A stretch of 64,000 bases of DNA from Chaetoderma sp. LZ-2023a (GCA_034401795.1 CM067367.1:79749079-79813078); one strand, 5' to 3'. Counted from the first letter of the stretch, positions 47,743-48,800 are shown. The notes: generated from the sequence alone by a model not told the origin. Program-made: numbers and translations.

Positions 47743-48024
47743 GGGACATGATGCTTTATTGAGCTGCTAGCCTCAGCTAAAAATGATGAAAGGCATTTGC
47801 TAAAAGTATGTTATTTTGGGAATACTGGACTACACATGTATATTATTAATGTCTATTTCTATTGCTATCAGCTTTCCACTTATATCTGTCTTCTACCACA
47901 GGTAATTTTAATGGGTTTCTTTCGAGCTGTGTCACTGTTCTACCTCGACAGTTTTGATCGAATCGTCAAAAAATGCAAAGCTGAACGAGAAAACCAAGTT
48001 CAACCTCCTAGTAGTACCTCATGA
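5429..48024 (+). CDS. KDSR: 3-ketodihydrosphingosine reductase, ten-exon gene
   Basis: The enzyme reduces 3-ketodihydrosphingosine to dihydrosphingosine with NADPH, the step after serine palmitoyltransferase in de novo sphingolipid synthesis; the family is an ER-membrane short-chain dehydrogenase/reductase (SDR). Ten exons join in one frame to 335 codons (animal orthologues are about 332). Seen in the sequence: an N-terminal hydrophobic anchor (residues 1-24); the cofactor motif TGGSSGIG (39-46); NCAG in exon 5; the catalytic triad region VSS (about S174) and YSASK (Y188, K192); the KDSR-typical [13 protein letters not shown] in exon 7 and [11 protein letters not shown] in exon 9; and a C-terminal hydrophobic segment (about 296-312) followed by a basic tail. 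All splice sites are GT-AG and all introns phase 0. Introns are filled with transposons, none of which interrupts an exon. It is a single apparently intact copy. Exon 1 is the least certain exon by length, but its end (AHVV) joins ITGG exactly as in orthologues. Confidence 0.95.
5540..6855. other. Start of KDSR intron 1
   Basis: No coding sequence was recognised. A perfect CRE-like TGACGTCA occurs at 5597-5604, shortly after exon 1. A segment at 6640-6725 shares a short motif (AAATGTAAATGTCCTC) with 7690-7740, suggesting an old interspersed repeat. Confidence 0.4.
6856..6927 (+). repeat. Left copy of a 72-bp inverted repeat pair
   Basis: It begins CAACGAGTGCGGGAGAACGC and runs to GGGTACCATGAC. 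The reverse complement of 13354-13423 matches it along the whole length with scattered mismatches, and similarity stops at both sides. Both copies point inward, as the ends of one element would. Confidence 0.7.
7900..8600 (+). repeat. Diverged tandem repeat, about 175-bp period, four units
   Basis: Each unit carries a TGACC(T/C) segment followed by a GATGCTTC-like stretch, a GGTATCCAAG-like stretch, TTAA..AATCCTGAAATATA and a GAAAGAG-GGAG-TCAAATAG segment. Unit starts lie near 7913, 8092, 8262 and 8442. Non-coding. Confidence 0.65.
9615..9745 (-). mobile_element. LINE C-terminal scrap (CR1-like pattern)
   Basis: The minus strand reads [20 protein letters not shown] then [14 protein letters not shown], the NSFF..R....WN.L......SF...L pattern that ends many CR1/RTE-type LINE proteins. 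Only the tail is present. Confidence 0.7.
9750..13350. other. Gene-free part of intron 1
   Basis: No coding sequence, microsatellite or clear element was recognised. Short local inverted repeats exist, for example GGTTACC-rich sequence at 12740-12845 (TAGGTTACC... / ...GTAGGTTACCAT), but none forms a convincing element. Everything here lies between the two copies of the 72-bp inverted repeat. Confidence 0.4.
13354..13423 (-). repeat. Right copy of the 72-bp inverted repeat pair
   Basis: The reverse complement begins CAACGAGTGCGGGAGAACGC, identical to the left copy over its first 25 or so bases. No target duplication was recognised outside the pair, and no coding sequence lies between the copies. 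Confidence 0.7.
14103..14810 (-). mobile_element. LINE reverse-transcriptase C-terminal fragment, CR1-like
   Basis: The minus strand reads [20 protein letters not shown], then [41 protein letters not shown] and [10 protein letters not shown], then (one frame over, from about 14387) a C-terminal region with [12 protein letters not shown] and [12 protein letters not shown]. The DLGV / RRATK / RGDM.E series is the thumb region after RT in CR1-type LINEs. A frameshift separates the two parts near 14385, and the catalytic RT half is missing. The fragment ends against the TA-flanked element that begins at 14823. Confidence 0.8.
14823..15986. mobile_element. TA-flanked non-autonomous DNA transposon with CAGTACGCC ends
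   Basis: The left end TA|CAGTACGCCACAAAAAGAAC and the right end (reverse complement) TA|CAGTACGCCGCAAGAATAAC are inverted repeats of about 35 bp, both flanked by TA. A CAGT-type end and TA target duplication are features of Tc1/mariner-related elements (established). At 1.16 kb it has no recognisable transposase frame, so it would depend on an enzyme supplied elsewhere. It abuts the 3'-to-5' LINE fragment on its left. Confidence 0.7.
16000..16880. other. Gene-free end of intron 1 with one old repeat
   Basis: Nothing coding was recognised. At 16425-16560 a repeat (GCCCTGAAAATAACAAATTG ... AACCAGTGTATTAAAATGTG) has a diverged direct copy at 23805-23935 in intron 2 (CCCTGAAAGTTACCAAACTT ... AACCAGTATGTTAAAATTTG). 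Confidence 0.5.
16883..17121. mobile_element. Foldback MITE, family A (complete)
   Basis: It begins TTAACCCTTTAA and ends TAAAGGGTTAA. The arms pair over most of the length: GTCCATTTGCAGACCAAGAG on the left is matched by its complement CTTGGTCTGCAAATGGACAT on the right, and a TTTACCACTGG / CCAGTGGTAAA core lies in between. Ends 107 bp before KDSR exon 2. The other copies in the window are partial or diverged. Confidence 0.8.
17141..17174. repeat. (GATA)n microsatellite
   Basis: Repeats of GATA with one ACATGTA interruption, 55 bp upstream of KDSR exon 2. Confidence 0.9.
17229..17318 (+). CDS. KDSR: KDSR exon 2 (residues 38-67)
   Basis: Acceptor TTTCCAG ends at 17228 and donor GTTAGT starts at 17319. 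It encodes [20 protein letters not shown] and ends ARNK, carrying the TGxxxGxG cofactor loop. Confidence 0.95.
17429..19065 (+). mobile_element. AGCTCACCTGG-type repeat element (family D), right end missing
   Basis: Starts AGCTCACCTGGTCTTTCAGG followed by AAGTTAGCTTATGCCATGG, the left end shared with 25069 and 53640. The body is about two and a half units of roughly 600 bp, each with CATCTTGGAT, AGTTTGTTCAA and GATTTCAA-type segments. The opposite end (CCAGGTGAGC) is absent; the copy runs into a (TA)n tract. A 35-bp piece of its edge (GGATCG.GCCGA.ATTTGGCT) recurs at 19247-19282, just before the LINE. Confidence 0.7.
19073..19112. repeat. (TA)n microsatellite
   Basis: About 20 TA units separate the family D element from the LINE region. 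Confidence 0.9.
19283..23250 (+). pseudogene. Nearly full-length but broken LINE (family L1w): ORF1, endonuclease, RT, zinc tail
   Basis: In order on the + strand: 19283-19960, an ORF1-like protein of 225 aa with an N-terminal heptad-like coiled coil ([20 protein letters not shown]) and a Q/H-rich C-terminus; 20140-20560, AP-type endonuclease remains ([22 protein letters not shown]); 21129-22400, reverse transcriptase with [19 protein letters not shown], motif [15 protein letters not shown], motif B GVRQGG and motif C CADDV (usual YADD has Cys here); 22430-23248, an intact tail with [24 protein letters not shown] (CX2C, HX4C) and [10 protein letters not shown]. At least four frame breaks or stops separate these parts, so no functional ORF2 is made. 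Inserted in KDSR intron 2, same strand as the gene. Clade not assigned. Confidence 0.85.
23954..24377. mobile_element. CAGGG-ended MITE with AGCCA subterminal repeats
   Basis: The ends CAGGGACAGACCTGGC and (reverse complement) CAGGGACCAACCTAGCC are inverted repeats. Several GATTAGCCA / AGCCAAA repeats lie inside each end. A family C hairpin (24084-24163) sits in the middle. A CAGGG end suggests a hAT-like element, but an 8-bp target duplication was not found (only a shared TGTTG). A second copy's left end is at 27895-27960. Confidence 0.65.
24432..24491 (+). CDS. KDSR: KDSR exon 3 (residues 68-87)
   Basis: Acceptor TTTTACAG ends at 24431 and donor GTAAAT starts at 24492. It encodes [20 protein letters not shown], continuing the ARN...KL.AK.EI pattern of orthologues. 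A miniature element ends 54 bp upstream of this exon. Confidence 0.92.
24594..24796. mobile_element. Foldback MITE, family B, copy 1
   Basis: TTAACCCTTACCACTCTGAT at the left pairs with ATCAGCGTGCTAATGGTTAA at the right; the interior has AACTGGTGT / ACACCAGTTT and GGTGCTGTCGTAGACAGCA. A second copy lies at 28288-28496. Its TTAACCC ends resemble family A, and both could use the same transposase (inference). Confidence 0.75.
24837..25013. mobile_element. Foldback MITE, family A, diverged copy
   Basis: Contains TGTCTATTTGCAGACCAGGA, CATTCCAGTGGTAAATTTTC and a right end AACCAAAGGTTAAAGG. The left terminus is degraded. Confidence 0.6.
25069..26568 (+). mobile_element. AGCTCACCTGG-type repeat element (family D), both ends present
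   Basis: Left end AGCTCACCTGGCCTATGAGC, right end GCTCCAGGTGAGCGACACGG then CCCCTCGGGCCTC; the CACCTGG / CCAGGTG ends form a short inverted repeat. The body has internal units with AGTTTGTTCAAG, GGTGGCCATCTTGGAT and CTTTAAAAATCTTCTCCGAA. A 270-bp segment is duplicated in tandem with few differences (25780-26049 and 26050-26319). No protein-coding sequence was found. Confidence 0.75.
26643..26835 (+). mobile_element. Family C foldback element, left arm only
   Basis: GGATCCATTTCTAGCTATGC then CCC..., a middle with CCAGAATCTCTTTCCAGGTA, and the arm AAGCTGTTGAATATTTTGAA ending GAGCTGTTGCTGCC. The left part contains two copies of the TTTCTAGCTA motif that is greatly amplified at 51796-53120. Confidence 0.65.
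26940..27280 (-). repeat. Repeat family E, copy 1
   Basis: Contains CTCTGTTAGAGCACTCTG, GCATGCAATTATGTCACAG, CGCGAGTTACCTCCAAACAT and AATAGCAGAGCGTTCTAACA. The reverse complement matches 57955-58285 and 58320-58495. The ends are complementary (AGAGCGCTCT-type), so it may be a foldback DNA element. Confidence 0.6.
27443..27772. mobile_element. Foldback MITE, family A, with internal 108-bp tandem duplication
   Basis: The left arm has AAATGTCCATTTGCAGATCA and the right arm TTGGTCTGCAAATGGACATA. From 27551 to 27658 a 108-bp block (starting ACTGGTTCAGTTATCGAGCC) is repeated at 27659-27766 with a single difference seen (C/A), so the duplication is recent relative to the element. Confidence 0.8.
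28144..28209 (+). CDS. KDSR: KDSR exon 4 (residues 88-109)
   Basis: Acceptor TTGTTGTAG ends at 28143 and donor GTAGGA starts at 28210. It encodes [20 protein letters not shown] then KQ, the second beta-alpha unit with the Asp (VDLS) that follows the adenine-binding strand in SDR proteins. Confidence 0.93.
28288..28496. mobile_element. Foldback MITE, family B, copy 2
   Basis: Same layout as 24594-24796: TTAGCACGCTGATGTCAAAA at the left and TTGACATCAGAGTGCTAA at the right, with the central GGTGCTGTCATAGACAAC. Situated between KDSR exons 4 and 5. Confidence 0.75.
28879..28974 (+). CDS. KDSR: KDSR exon 5 (residues 110-141)
   Basis: Acceptor CCGTCAG ends at 28878 and donor GTATTC starts at 28975. 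It encodes [16 protein letters not shown] followed by [20 protein letters not shown] is the conserved SDR motif stabilising the central sheet. Confidence 0.95.
29099..29622. mobile_element. Probable MITE with GGA(G/A)CCAATTAGTGAC ends
   Basis: GGAGCCAATTAGTGACTAAG at 29099 and its inverted counterpart (reverse complement GGAACCAATTAGTGACGAAG) at 29603-29622 define a 0.52-kb interval in KDSR intron 5. A hairpin CACTCTGCGTACACCAGAGTG-like segment lies inside the right end. No target duplication was recognised. Confidence 0.5.
29815..29892. mobile_element. Family C foldback, short copy
   Basis: GTGAATATGTTGAAACTAAT TTGACTGGGA pairs with TCTCAGTCGAATTCCTTCCA AAATATTC; the loop is reduced to a few bases. 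Confidence 0.55.
30066..30160. mobile_element. Family C foldback, near-perfect hairpin
   Basis: TGCTGAATATTTTGAAAACA ... GTTGTTGGTGAC pairs with GTCACCAACAAC ... TTGTTTTCAAAATATTTAAC around a TAA loop, giving an about 45-bp stem. Confidence 0.75.
30700..31105 (+). mobile_element. 3'-end remnant of a second DIRS-like retrotransposon
   Basis: The module at 30741-30842 consists of ATCATAGTGTTAGGGAGGTA AGTATA, a short spacer, and then TTTCTTTTTTCATGAGAGAG TAGTTATACTTACCTCCCTA. After about 200 bp the matching terminal repeat follows at 31048-31105 (ATCATAGAATGGTTGGGAGG TTAGTATAACTACTCTCGTG AAAAAAG). This is the same architecture as the internal complementary region plus right terminal repeat of the intact DIRS-like element at 40121-40485, but with different sequence, so it is a different family. 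No coding sequence remains. It ends 121 bp before KDSR exon 6. Confidence 0.65.
31227..31418 (+). CDS. KDSR: KDSR exon 6, catalytic exon (residues 142-205)
   Basis: Acceptor TTTCTCAG ends at 31226 and donor GTTAGT starts at 31419. It encodes [37 protein letters not shown] and [17 protein letters not shown]. Catalytic Ser (about 174), Tyr188 and Lys192 are present. Reading past the donor would run into a short intronic extension, which is not coding. Confidence 0.97.
31585..31606. repeat. (AAAT)n microsatellite
   Basis: About five AAAT units after exon 6. Confidence 0.8.
31983..31997. repeat. Left target-site duplication of the Penelope-like element
   Basis: GATGTTTCCATATTT, identical to 42385-42399. 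The two copies bracket the whole Penelope/DIRS composite. Confidence 0.8.
32028..33693 (-). pseudogene. Penelope ORF2, C-terminal part: RT palm and GIY-YIG endonuclease
   Basis: From 33693 downwards the frame reads [10 protein letters not shown] (a Penelope RT hallmark), [27 protein letters not shown] (motif A with catalytic Asp), then after a one-base shift near 33240 [22 protein letters not shown] (motif C) and NFLDTKV. The C-terminal third has CAKNNCLFC, a likely zinc-binding linker, then the GIY-YIG-type nuclease [18 protein letters not shown] with RIKEHM and the later His/Glu-containing segments ([14 protein letters not shown]). Stop TAA lies at 32028-32030. Penelope proteins use the GIY-YIG domain to nick the target and RT to copy into it. 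Apart from the single frameshift this part is well preserved. Confidence 0.9.
33707..33863 (+). repeat. DIRS left inverted terminal repeat
   Basis: Begins AATACTTACCAGATGTACTA and ends CACAGACAGATTCGT. Reverse complement of 40291-40447 with no mismatch seen. Confidence 0.9.
34186..34198 (+). promoter_or_regulatory. YY1-type motif in the DIRS 5' region
   Basis: CCAAGATGGCGGC matches the YY1 core (AAGATGGCGGC) known from promoters of TATA-less genes and some LINEs. It lies about 260 bp upstream of the Gag frame; a weaker CTAAGATGG precedes it at 34166. A promoter role is inferred. Confidence 0.4.
34454..36493 (+). CDS. DIRS Gag-like protein
   Basis: An open frame of up to 679 aa. The N-terminus has clustered cysteines and a histidine ([35 protein letters not shown]), a probable zinc-binding region; the true start may be one of the Met codons near 34454-34562. 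A helical segment rich in charged residues follows ([20 protein letters not shown]). The middle is acidic and low in complexity; a conserved-looking core lies around [19 protein letters not shown] and [19 protein letters not shown]. The C-terminus is RG/GG-rich ([20 protein letters not shown]), typical of RNA binding. It should package the element RNA. It ends in TGA followed by CGG at 36491-36496; the same frame stays open beyond to the recombinase stop. The RT frame overlaps its last 385 bp. Confidence 0.8.
   Translation: MCVLLVITCHVQRFNSPLCSQKPKNPDTLCQKCNRFMKRKYLGHHCVACARCKVGSPCDVCAKWSSAMVAEFDRDRRARLERIEKDKTVKRQQASLVGLEGRLNERMDSALGVWAAQFKAMFDSLQSTGPVRQAGAGQPLGGPASFAEGHAPDLSLSSAQEPSAEEEEFLLMGDSGMPDLSMSAMLSTSQGSPSGFVRVCQADGDVDVPSGIFHPSLVQPDMPAEPWFAVPTAIPTALGAAPIGVTVPAVIKAVVVPDPVLEPMDCGESVSDGSLDAGAAGSRATDALCPGRDVYRSAQHGSSVALSSKGEREDENGSSLMDDSAFCAEAEWVQVLGWMTNRLGLASDLGSQRDPAMERMSERAASALSSGSSAMPTLPLDSQTSDMLEVAAYRLVQPDYALPKALKGIRSRVRFPEQAYHQYARVPRLSVAEREALNRPLAGKAKGRSRPLVSQTNKDPFNELTLIEDAARAAMAALSHGCTVLQGMLDCTAEGGQVPEAAPGVVRDTMRLSQDCLARVITRTLAERRRMVLDCVEPGPEMRAALSSAPFIGPGLFGGSARQALSKVASMVAEQEVVGKSWKSTKRTQPQQSYRQHRQDQQRQRPRSPFRPSARDAHRPSGAQGPGRSSTYKPSSKRPYEDDRKGGGSGRGGYRKDSRGGGSGPSYHKKPRGGRGARS
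36108..38663 (+). CDS. DIRS reverse transcriptase-RNase H
   Basis: Open frame of 851 aa; the recognisable protein starts near 36530 ([20 protein letters not shown]). RT motifs: [20 protein letters not shown], motif [14 protein letters not shown], motif [18 protein letters not shown], motif C TYIDDWLL. RNase [55 protein letters not shown], with the catalytic Asp/Glu/Asp/Asp set visible. After it comes the DIRS-typical region [11 protein letters not shown] and [19 protein letters not shown]. No frame break was seen. The first ATG (36108) lies inside the Gag frame; the start or frame-change mechanism is unknown. It ends inside the recombinase region. Confidence 0.92.
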   Translation: MVQACSAARHDKRFLKLHRWWRSKRWSASRGSRPRGLSRNSPTVNTDRTSRGSVLDRPSVLLPVMPIGHPERKDLAVRPHTSPLVRGLMRTTGRVAVRAVAATVRIVAAAVPDRHTTRSRGAAVGLVPDGFPAESIPAALETNGVENLHPSDVASCRLISTDNCVQIPSVGGRLQLFLSQWEQVVRDYLVCQWIRNGYDPDWLIHQSLVPLTSTPIWTPIPRELDRLVAIQSEIESLRLKKAIHLVADQSSLGFYSIMFLVPKRTGGWRPILNLKPLNKFILSPRFQMETVAAVMAGLRKGMWAVSIDLKDAYFHIPMSIPFQKYLRFAFQDNVWEFNALPFGLTTAPRVFTKVVLAMTSLLRRRNIAVHTYIDDWLLKAGNPVTLRSNLKVVLDLLKKLGWIVNLEKSELTPSQEFVYLGIFFNLRDGVAFPAESRVRSLIAVLESVSLGAYLTARQFLRILGLLVSLEKVVPYAALRRRPIQMYLMSFWSQRTDPLSLRIPVKEPLIFHLQWWLSEQNLLRGVPLQPPQPQMSMFTDASLTGWGAVLDNQSVSGEWDRTNAQKHINVLELLAVVLALQKFEGRVQDKIVLVRTDNSTVVSYLNRQGGTRSPELCMMVWNLLLWCQERNIILRAAHIPGRLNILADALSRRTVCRPTEWQLNQVVAEVLFKQWGKPNVDLFAMKTNAKMVTYVSPIPDPLALAVDALAISWKGMYAYAYPPTILIPKVLAKIREGMCQVLLIAPYWPGRSWFTDLLDLLVCSPIPLPDTRDVISQNKGLYLHDRPEMFKLTAWMLSSSVQLRVAFLSKQRSLLLRPEEFLPQKHIIIESTNLHSGVREEILIPFLHLFNT
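36572..39511 (+). CDS. DIRS tyrosine recombinase (with long open N-terminal frame)
   Basis: The recombinase occupies about 38480-39511, roughly 340 aa. An N-terminal SAM-like core-binding region ([35 protein letters not shown]) precedes the catalytic domain with [11 protein letters not shown] (catalytic Arg), [13 protein letters not shown] (HxxR, His near 39338), [16 protein letters not shown] (His/Trp and nucleophile Tyr near 39444). It would integrate the circular DNA copy without making a target duplication. The same frame is open back to 36494, right after the Gag stop, all the way across the RT-RNase H gene; this part is Ser/Gly-rich with no recognised domain. Overlap of the RT and recombinase frames is known for Dictyostelium DIRS-1. 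Confidence 0.9.
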   Translation: MSANLDRQLCADSFRRRQTSAIPKPMGTGRARLFSLSVDKKRLRSGLAHPSIVSSVNLDSNMDSYSKGVRPSSCHSVRDRIASSEEGDSPGSRSVITGLLFDYVPSSEAYRRVETNSQSQTVEQIYSFSQVSDGDGSSCDGRPQERHVGGINRSEGCLFSYSNVNSLSEVPAICIPRQCLGIQCSSIRPDHGSEGLHQGGSRHDFFTSQEKHSCSHLHRRLAAKGGESSHSAQQSEGSPRLIKEARMDCESREIRTDSIPGVCLSGNFFQSQGRRSFSGGEQSQKPDCSIGVSFSRSLSDGTSISQNTRFASISGEGGAICGAQAQADSDVFDVVLVTENRSVISENTSKRTIDIPPSVVVVGTESPARCSSTTSSTSDVHVHGCLVDRLGSGIGQSVSVRGMGSDQCAETYQCTRAISGGISTAEVRGSSSRQNCPGKDRQLNSGVLFKPPRRDKITGVVYDGLEPSAVVPREEYYSSGSTHSRKIEHLSGCSQSKDGLSSDGMAAQPSGSRGSIQTMGQAECRPICDEDKRKDGHVRVTDPGPVGSSSRRTGDKLEGNVRVCVSSNNSHPESSGKDKRGDVPSTTDRSLLARPIMVYGSAGPSGLQSNPSSRHKRCNLSEQGSVPSRQTRNVQINCMDVVKQRAIEGGFSEQAAKFVASARRVSTTKTYNYRINKFAQWCERRDIDPFSASVQHVADFVCHLYEVDKLVPSTLAAYKSALASVIPSLTIGGVENDTLNEVIKGMSNLRPRQPIPIPSWNLSLVLQVLGHAPFEPIRTIDIKLLTIKSVFLVAAASARRRSEIHALSAEQDRFVVTGEGLRLLPRLCFLAKNQSLKYPGQPINLPRLTSHDPNSCAWCPVRCLKMYKKRTSEWRDDPKSLWLCLKAPHLRASKDTISRWIVDAIQMSHKIATGKQIDRANAHEVRALAASSALYKGVSLEQVMSVAQWHAESSFTDFYLRDISSTLNPVAVANLSNLN
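39512..40120. other. DIRS 3' untranslated region
   Basis: No methyltransferase or other frame was found. It contains a run of about ten G near 39943 and a pyrimidine-rich segment before the internal complementary region. Confidence 0.6.
40121..40221 (+). repeat. DIRS internal complementary region
   Basis: The complement of the left outer end (TTATTCGAAGTAGAA) is joined directly to the complement of the right outer end (TCAAAAAAGCATCCGC...), with a piece of terminal repeat on each side. The junction GAA|TCA identifies the outermost bases of the element. Confidence 0.9.
40291..40447 (-). repeat. DIRS right inverted terminal repeat
   Basis: Begins ACGAATCTGTCTGTGATTGG and ends CATCTGGTAAGTATT; same length as the left repeat. 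Confidence 0.9.
40486..41222 (-). pseudogene. Penelope ORF2, N-terminal part
   Basis: Minus-strand frames read [32 protein letters not shown] and [20 protein letters not shown], the conserved N-terminal region that precedes RT in Penelope elements; then, after a frameshift near 40950, [49 protein letters not shown] and GQATVIQD (RT1-2 region). The frame is cut at 40486 by the DIRS-like insertion and continues at 33693 in the same phase if the insertion is left out. Confidence 0.85.
41218..41946 (-). CDS. Penelope-like element ORF1, 242 aa, function unknown
   Basis: Starts [16 protein letters not shown] and ends [10 protein letters not shown]. It is basic and proline/arginine-rich in the C-terminal third ([29 protein letters not shown]). 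No zinc motif or known domain is recognised; a middle region ([36 protein letters not shown]) is predicted to be helical by composition. A nucleic-acid-binding chaperone role like LINE ORF1 is possible but unproven. It is an uninterrupted frame that ends just where ORF2 begins, without a shared promoter other than the upstream palindrome. Confidence 0.6.
   Translation of the reverse strand: MIDTKNFSMESASSSSITSIGSTETVVNLLNNAVIDDVGKTLASRKHSRMETEQVEDIQRRPDENPRKKPCIPEEHVQAYRQWRNGARKPPANLMATVRYIPPSDDTELVKEWQDILTKHSLQLTSDLHSLLRNRADRLSELVRRHKAGFRAATENEAVFLGQKAVRATVLKTREPSTSPPKRVRAREKDRRRPPPGPGNHNTLREPGQRRPPPRRPQGKQDRRPYKEDTLAQVLQILKRLA
41970..42384. repeat. Large inverted repeat at the 5' end of the Penelope-like element
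   Basis: The left arm (about 41975-42160) and right arm (about 42190-42380) are reverse complements with few mismatches. The arms contain GCTTGATTGTGCTTAGTTTG / CAAACTAAGCACAATCAAGC, several TAGCCGG units and one TATA-like motif each: GTATAAAAGG at about 42289 on the + strand and its mirror near 42060 on the minus strand. The loop is about 30 bp. Penelope elements commonly carry terminal repeats in inverted arrangement (established); here they would put mirrored promoters upstream of ORF1 on one side and facing the host intron on the other (inference). Confidence 0.8.
42385..42399. repeat. Right target-site duplication of the Penelope-like element
   Basis: GATGTTTCCATATTT, matching 31983-31997. 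Confidence 0.8.
42400..42670. repeat. Degraded family C foldback sequence
   Basis: GCTGAATATTTTGAAAATCA with CAGCATCAGC at 42412-42460, and a second half TTGAATATTCTGAACCTAAT ... GCTGTAGACAGCAACCGCTC CCAGTCCATTTAGATTCAAA at 42528-42610. Confidence 0.5.
42671..43139. mobile_element. MITE with AGGGCTTGTTTTC ends
   Basis: The left end AGGGCTTGTTTTCACGACTG AC and the right end (reverse complement AGGGCTTGTTTTCGTGACTG AC) are 22-bp inverted repeats with one or two differences. The 469-bp interior has ACCACAGACCCAGG / repeated ACTGACC segments and no coding sequence. No clear target duplication. It lies in intron 6 between the Penelope element and exon 7. Confidence 0.65.
43140..43864. other. End of KDSR intron 6
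   Basis: AT-rich, nothing recognised up to the exon 7 acceptor. Confidence 0.5.
43865..43948 (+). CDS. KDSR: KDSR exon 7 (residues 206-233)
   Basis: Acceptor GTCTTTCAG ends at 43864 and donor GTATAT starts at 43949. It encodes [20 protein letters not shown] then YAEEQKAK, the PPDTDTPG segment being highly characteristic of KDSR. Intron 6 before it is 12.4 kb and holds the nested retroelements. Confidence 0.96.
44281..44402. mobile_element. Family A foldback, decayed copy
   Basis: TTTAGACCAGCGAAGTCTTG ... CCAGTGATAAGCTTTAAAAA TAATCTTCACCTAGTTTGCA AATGGGTATT retains the family A order with many changes. Confidence 0.5.
44455..44820 (+). mobile_element. Family C foldback element, long copy
   Basis: The left part (CATCTCTATCTAGCTTCATC C) is followed by TCTGAATCTCAATTTTCAGA, then the hairpin GAGCTGTTGACTATTTTGAA ... 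GGCAGCAACAGCACC ... TTAGTTTCAGCATATTCAAC. A tail follows with TTATTAAATAGTAAATACAT and ATTATCACGTCATCCTACAC. The same tail follows the hairpins at 46590 and 56190. Confidence 0.7.
44863..44946 (+). CDS. KDSR: KDSR exon 8 (residues 234-261)
   Basis: Acceptor GTTTCAG ends at 44862 and donor GTGGGT starts at 44947. It encodes [20 protein letters not shown] then KAILADAV. Confidence 0.94.
45060..45967 (+). pseudogene. LINE 3' fragment with RNase H domain (I/Jockey-type)
   Basis: One open frame (GTG at 45143 to TAA at 45965) encodes an RNase [19 protein letters not shown] (first catalytic Asp), [12 protein letters not shown] (Glu), [12 protein letters not shown] (Asp) and [20 protein letters not shown] (His/Asp). 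The C-terminal part has [14 protein letters not shown] then [17 protein letters not shown], the zinc-like tail of such LINEs. RT and upstream parts are missing, so this is a 5'-truncated insertion; there is no ATG and no evidence of independent expression, although the frame is undamaged. It is followed by (TA)n at 46004-46062. It sits in KDSR intron 8, same strand. RNase H after RT is typical of the I and Jockey-related LINE groups. Confidence 0.85.
46004..46062. repeat. (TA)n microsatellite
   Basis: About 29 TA units immediately after the LINE fragment. Confidence 0.95.
46480..46930 (+). mobile_element. Family C foldback element with long tail
   Basis: CTATCAATTTCCAGAAAACT, then GCCTATGGCAGTAACAGCAT CCAGTTAGATTAGTTTCAAA and ATATTCAACAGCATG, followed by the shared tail (AAGACAGGCAATTCGTACAC, ATTCTACACGTCACATAGTT). 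From 46785 a separate old repeat (GGTATTTAGCTGTTTG... TTGTTAGTTCCCTCGTCTTT TCC) is shared with 29640-29760. It ends just before exon 9. Confidence 0.6.
46955..47056 (+). CDS. KDSR: KDSR exon 9 (residues 262-295)
   Basis: Acceptor CTGTTTCAG ends at 46954 and donor GTAATT starts at 47057. It encodes [20 protein letters not shown] then [14 protein letters not shown]. Confidence 0.95.
47150..47330. mobile_element. Family A foldback, diverged copy
   Basis: TTTTTGAAAATTTACCGCTG GACTG ... CCAGTAATTCCAGTGGTAAA with TTCTCTTGGCC and the AAGACCACTGAAGAGGCTG segment also present after the copy at 27640. Located 95 bp after exon 9. Confidence 0.6.
47693..47742. repeat. (ACTA)n microsatellite
   Basis: About ten CTAA units. 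Confidence 0.9.
47902..48024 (+). CDS. KDSR: KDSR exon 10, C-terminus and stop (residues 296-335)
   Basis: Acceptor TACCACAG ends at 47901. It encodes [20 protein letters not shown], then [20 protein letters not shown] and TGA (48022-48024). The hydrophobic start of this exon is the C-terminal membrane-associated segment; the tail is basic. Confidence 0.94.
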   Translation, partial: VILMGFFRAVSLFYLDSFDRIVKKCKAERENQVQPPSSTS

Positions 48025-48127
48025 ACAGCAACCACAAAGAAGAAAAGATTTGATATTATTGATACTACATGTACAATGTATCCATATACAAAAAACAAAT
48101 TCCTAAAAAAGTTTATTCGTTACGATA

Positions 48128-48202
48128 TACAACTTATTTGGTTGAATGTTTGGAAATTAATTTGACTGGAAGGCAGTCAAATTAAATTAAAAATATTCAA
48201 CT
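48128..48202. mobile_element. Family C foldback in the KDSR 3' UTR
   Basis: GGTTGAATGTTTGGAAATTA ATTTGACTGG pairs with CAGTCAAATTAAATTAAAAA TATTCAACTG, a stem of about 30 bp with a small loop, 105 bp after the KDSR stop codon and before the AATAAA. Confidence 0.7.
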
Positions 48203-48263
48203 GTTTTCCTGTATTGTCGCCTTGAAGATGAGATGTGAAGAATTCATCATTGAAAGGGTTAAA

Positions 48264-48269
48264 AATAAA
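48264..48269 (+). terminator. Candidate KDSR polyadenylation signal
   Basis: AATAAA lies 240 bp after the stop codon. The 3' UTR up to here holds a foldback hairpin at 48128-48202. Assignment is by position only. Confidence 0.5.
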
Positions 48270-48289
48270 GCTGTGACAAGAATTTTATA

Positions 48290-48800
48290 TGATCAGTGAA
48301 CCGTAAACAGTACTACTGAACTTTTGATTCAGTTACTGTATGCAAAAAAACTCTTGAAACTACAGCCCAGACAAGAATAAACTATGATGTTCAGTGAACT
48401 GTAAAAAGTAGGTCATGCTGAGCTACCTTTTATACATGACACACCGGTAGCCTACAATCCATCCTTACACCAAGTTTGGTTACTGTATACCAAAAAAGAA
48501 CTCGAAGCAACAATCTGGACAAGATTTTTCTATGCTGCTCAGTGAATCATGAAAAGTAGGTCATGCTGACCTACTTGTAATAAATGATGCACCGTTTGCC
48601 TATAATCCATCCTTACACCAAGTTTGGTTACTATATACAAAATCTCTTGAAACTACAGTCCAGTCAAGAATAAACTATTATGTTCAGTGAACATTGAAAA
48701 GTAGGTCATGCTGGCCAACTTGTGATGCATGACACACCTTTAGGCTAGAATGCATCAGGATACCAAGTTTGGCGACTATTTGTGAAAACTTGAAAATATG
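48290..48800 (+). repeat. Tandem repeat, about 145-bp period, four units
   Basis: Each unit has TCAGTGAAC.GT.AA.AGTAG GTCATGCTGA, then ATGACACACC, CATCCTTACACCAAGTTTGG and CTCTTGAAACTACAG. Unit starts are near 48292, 48387, 48534 and 48679; the first is shorter. Confidence 0.7.
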
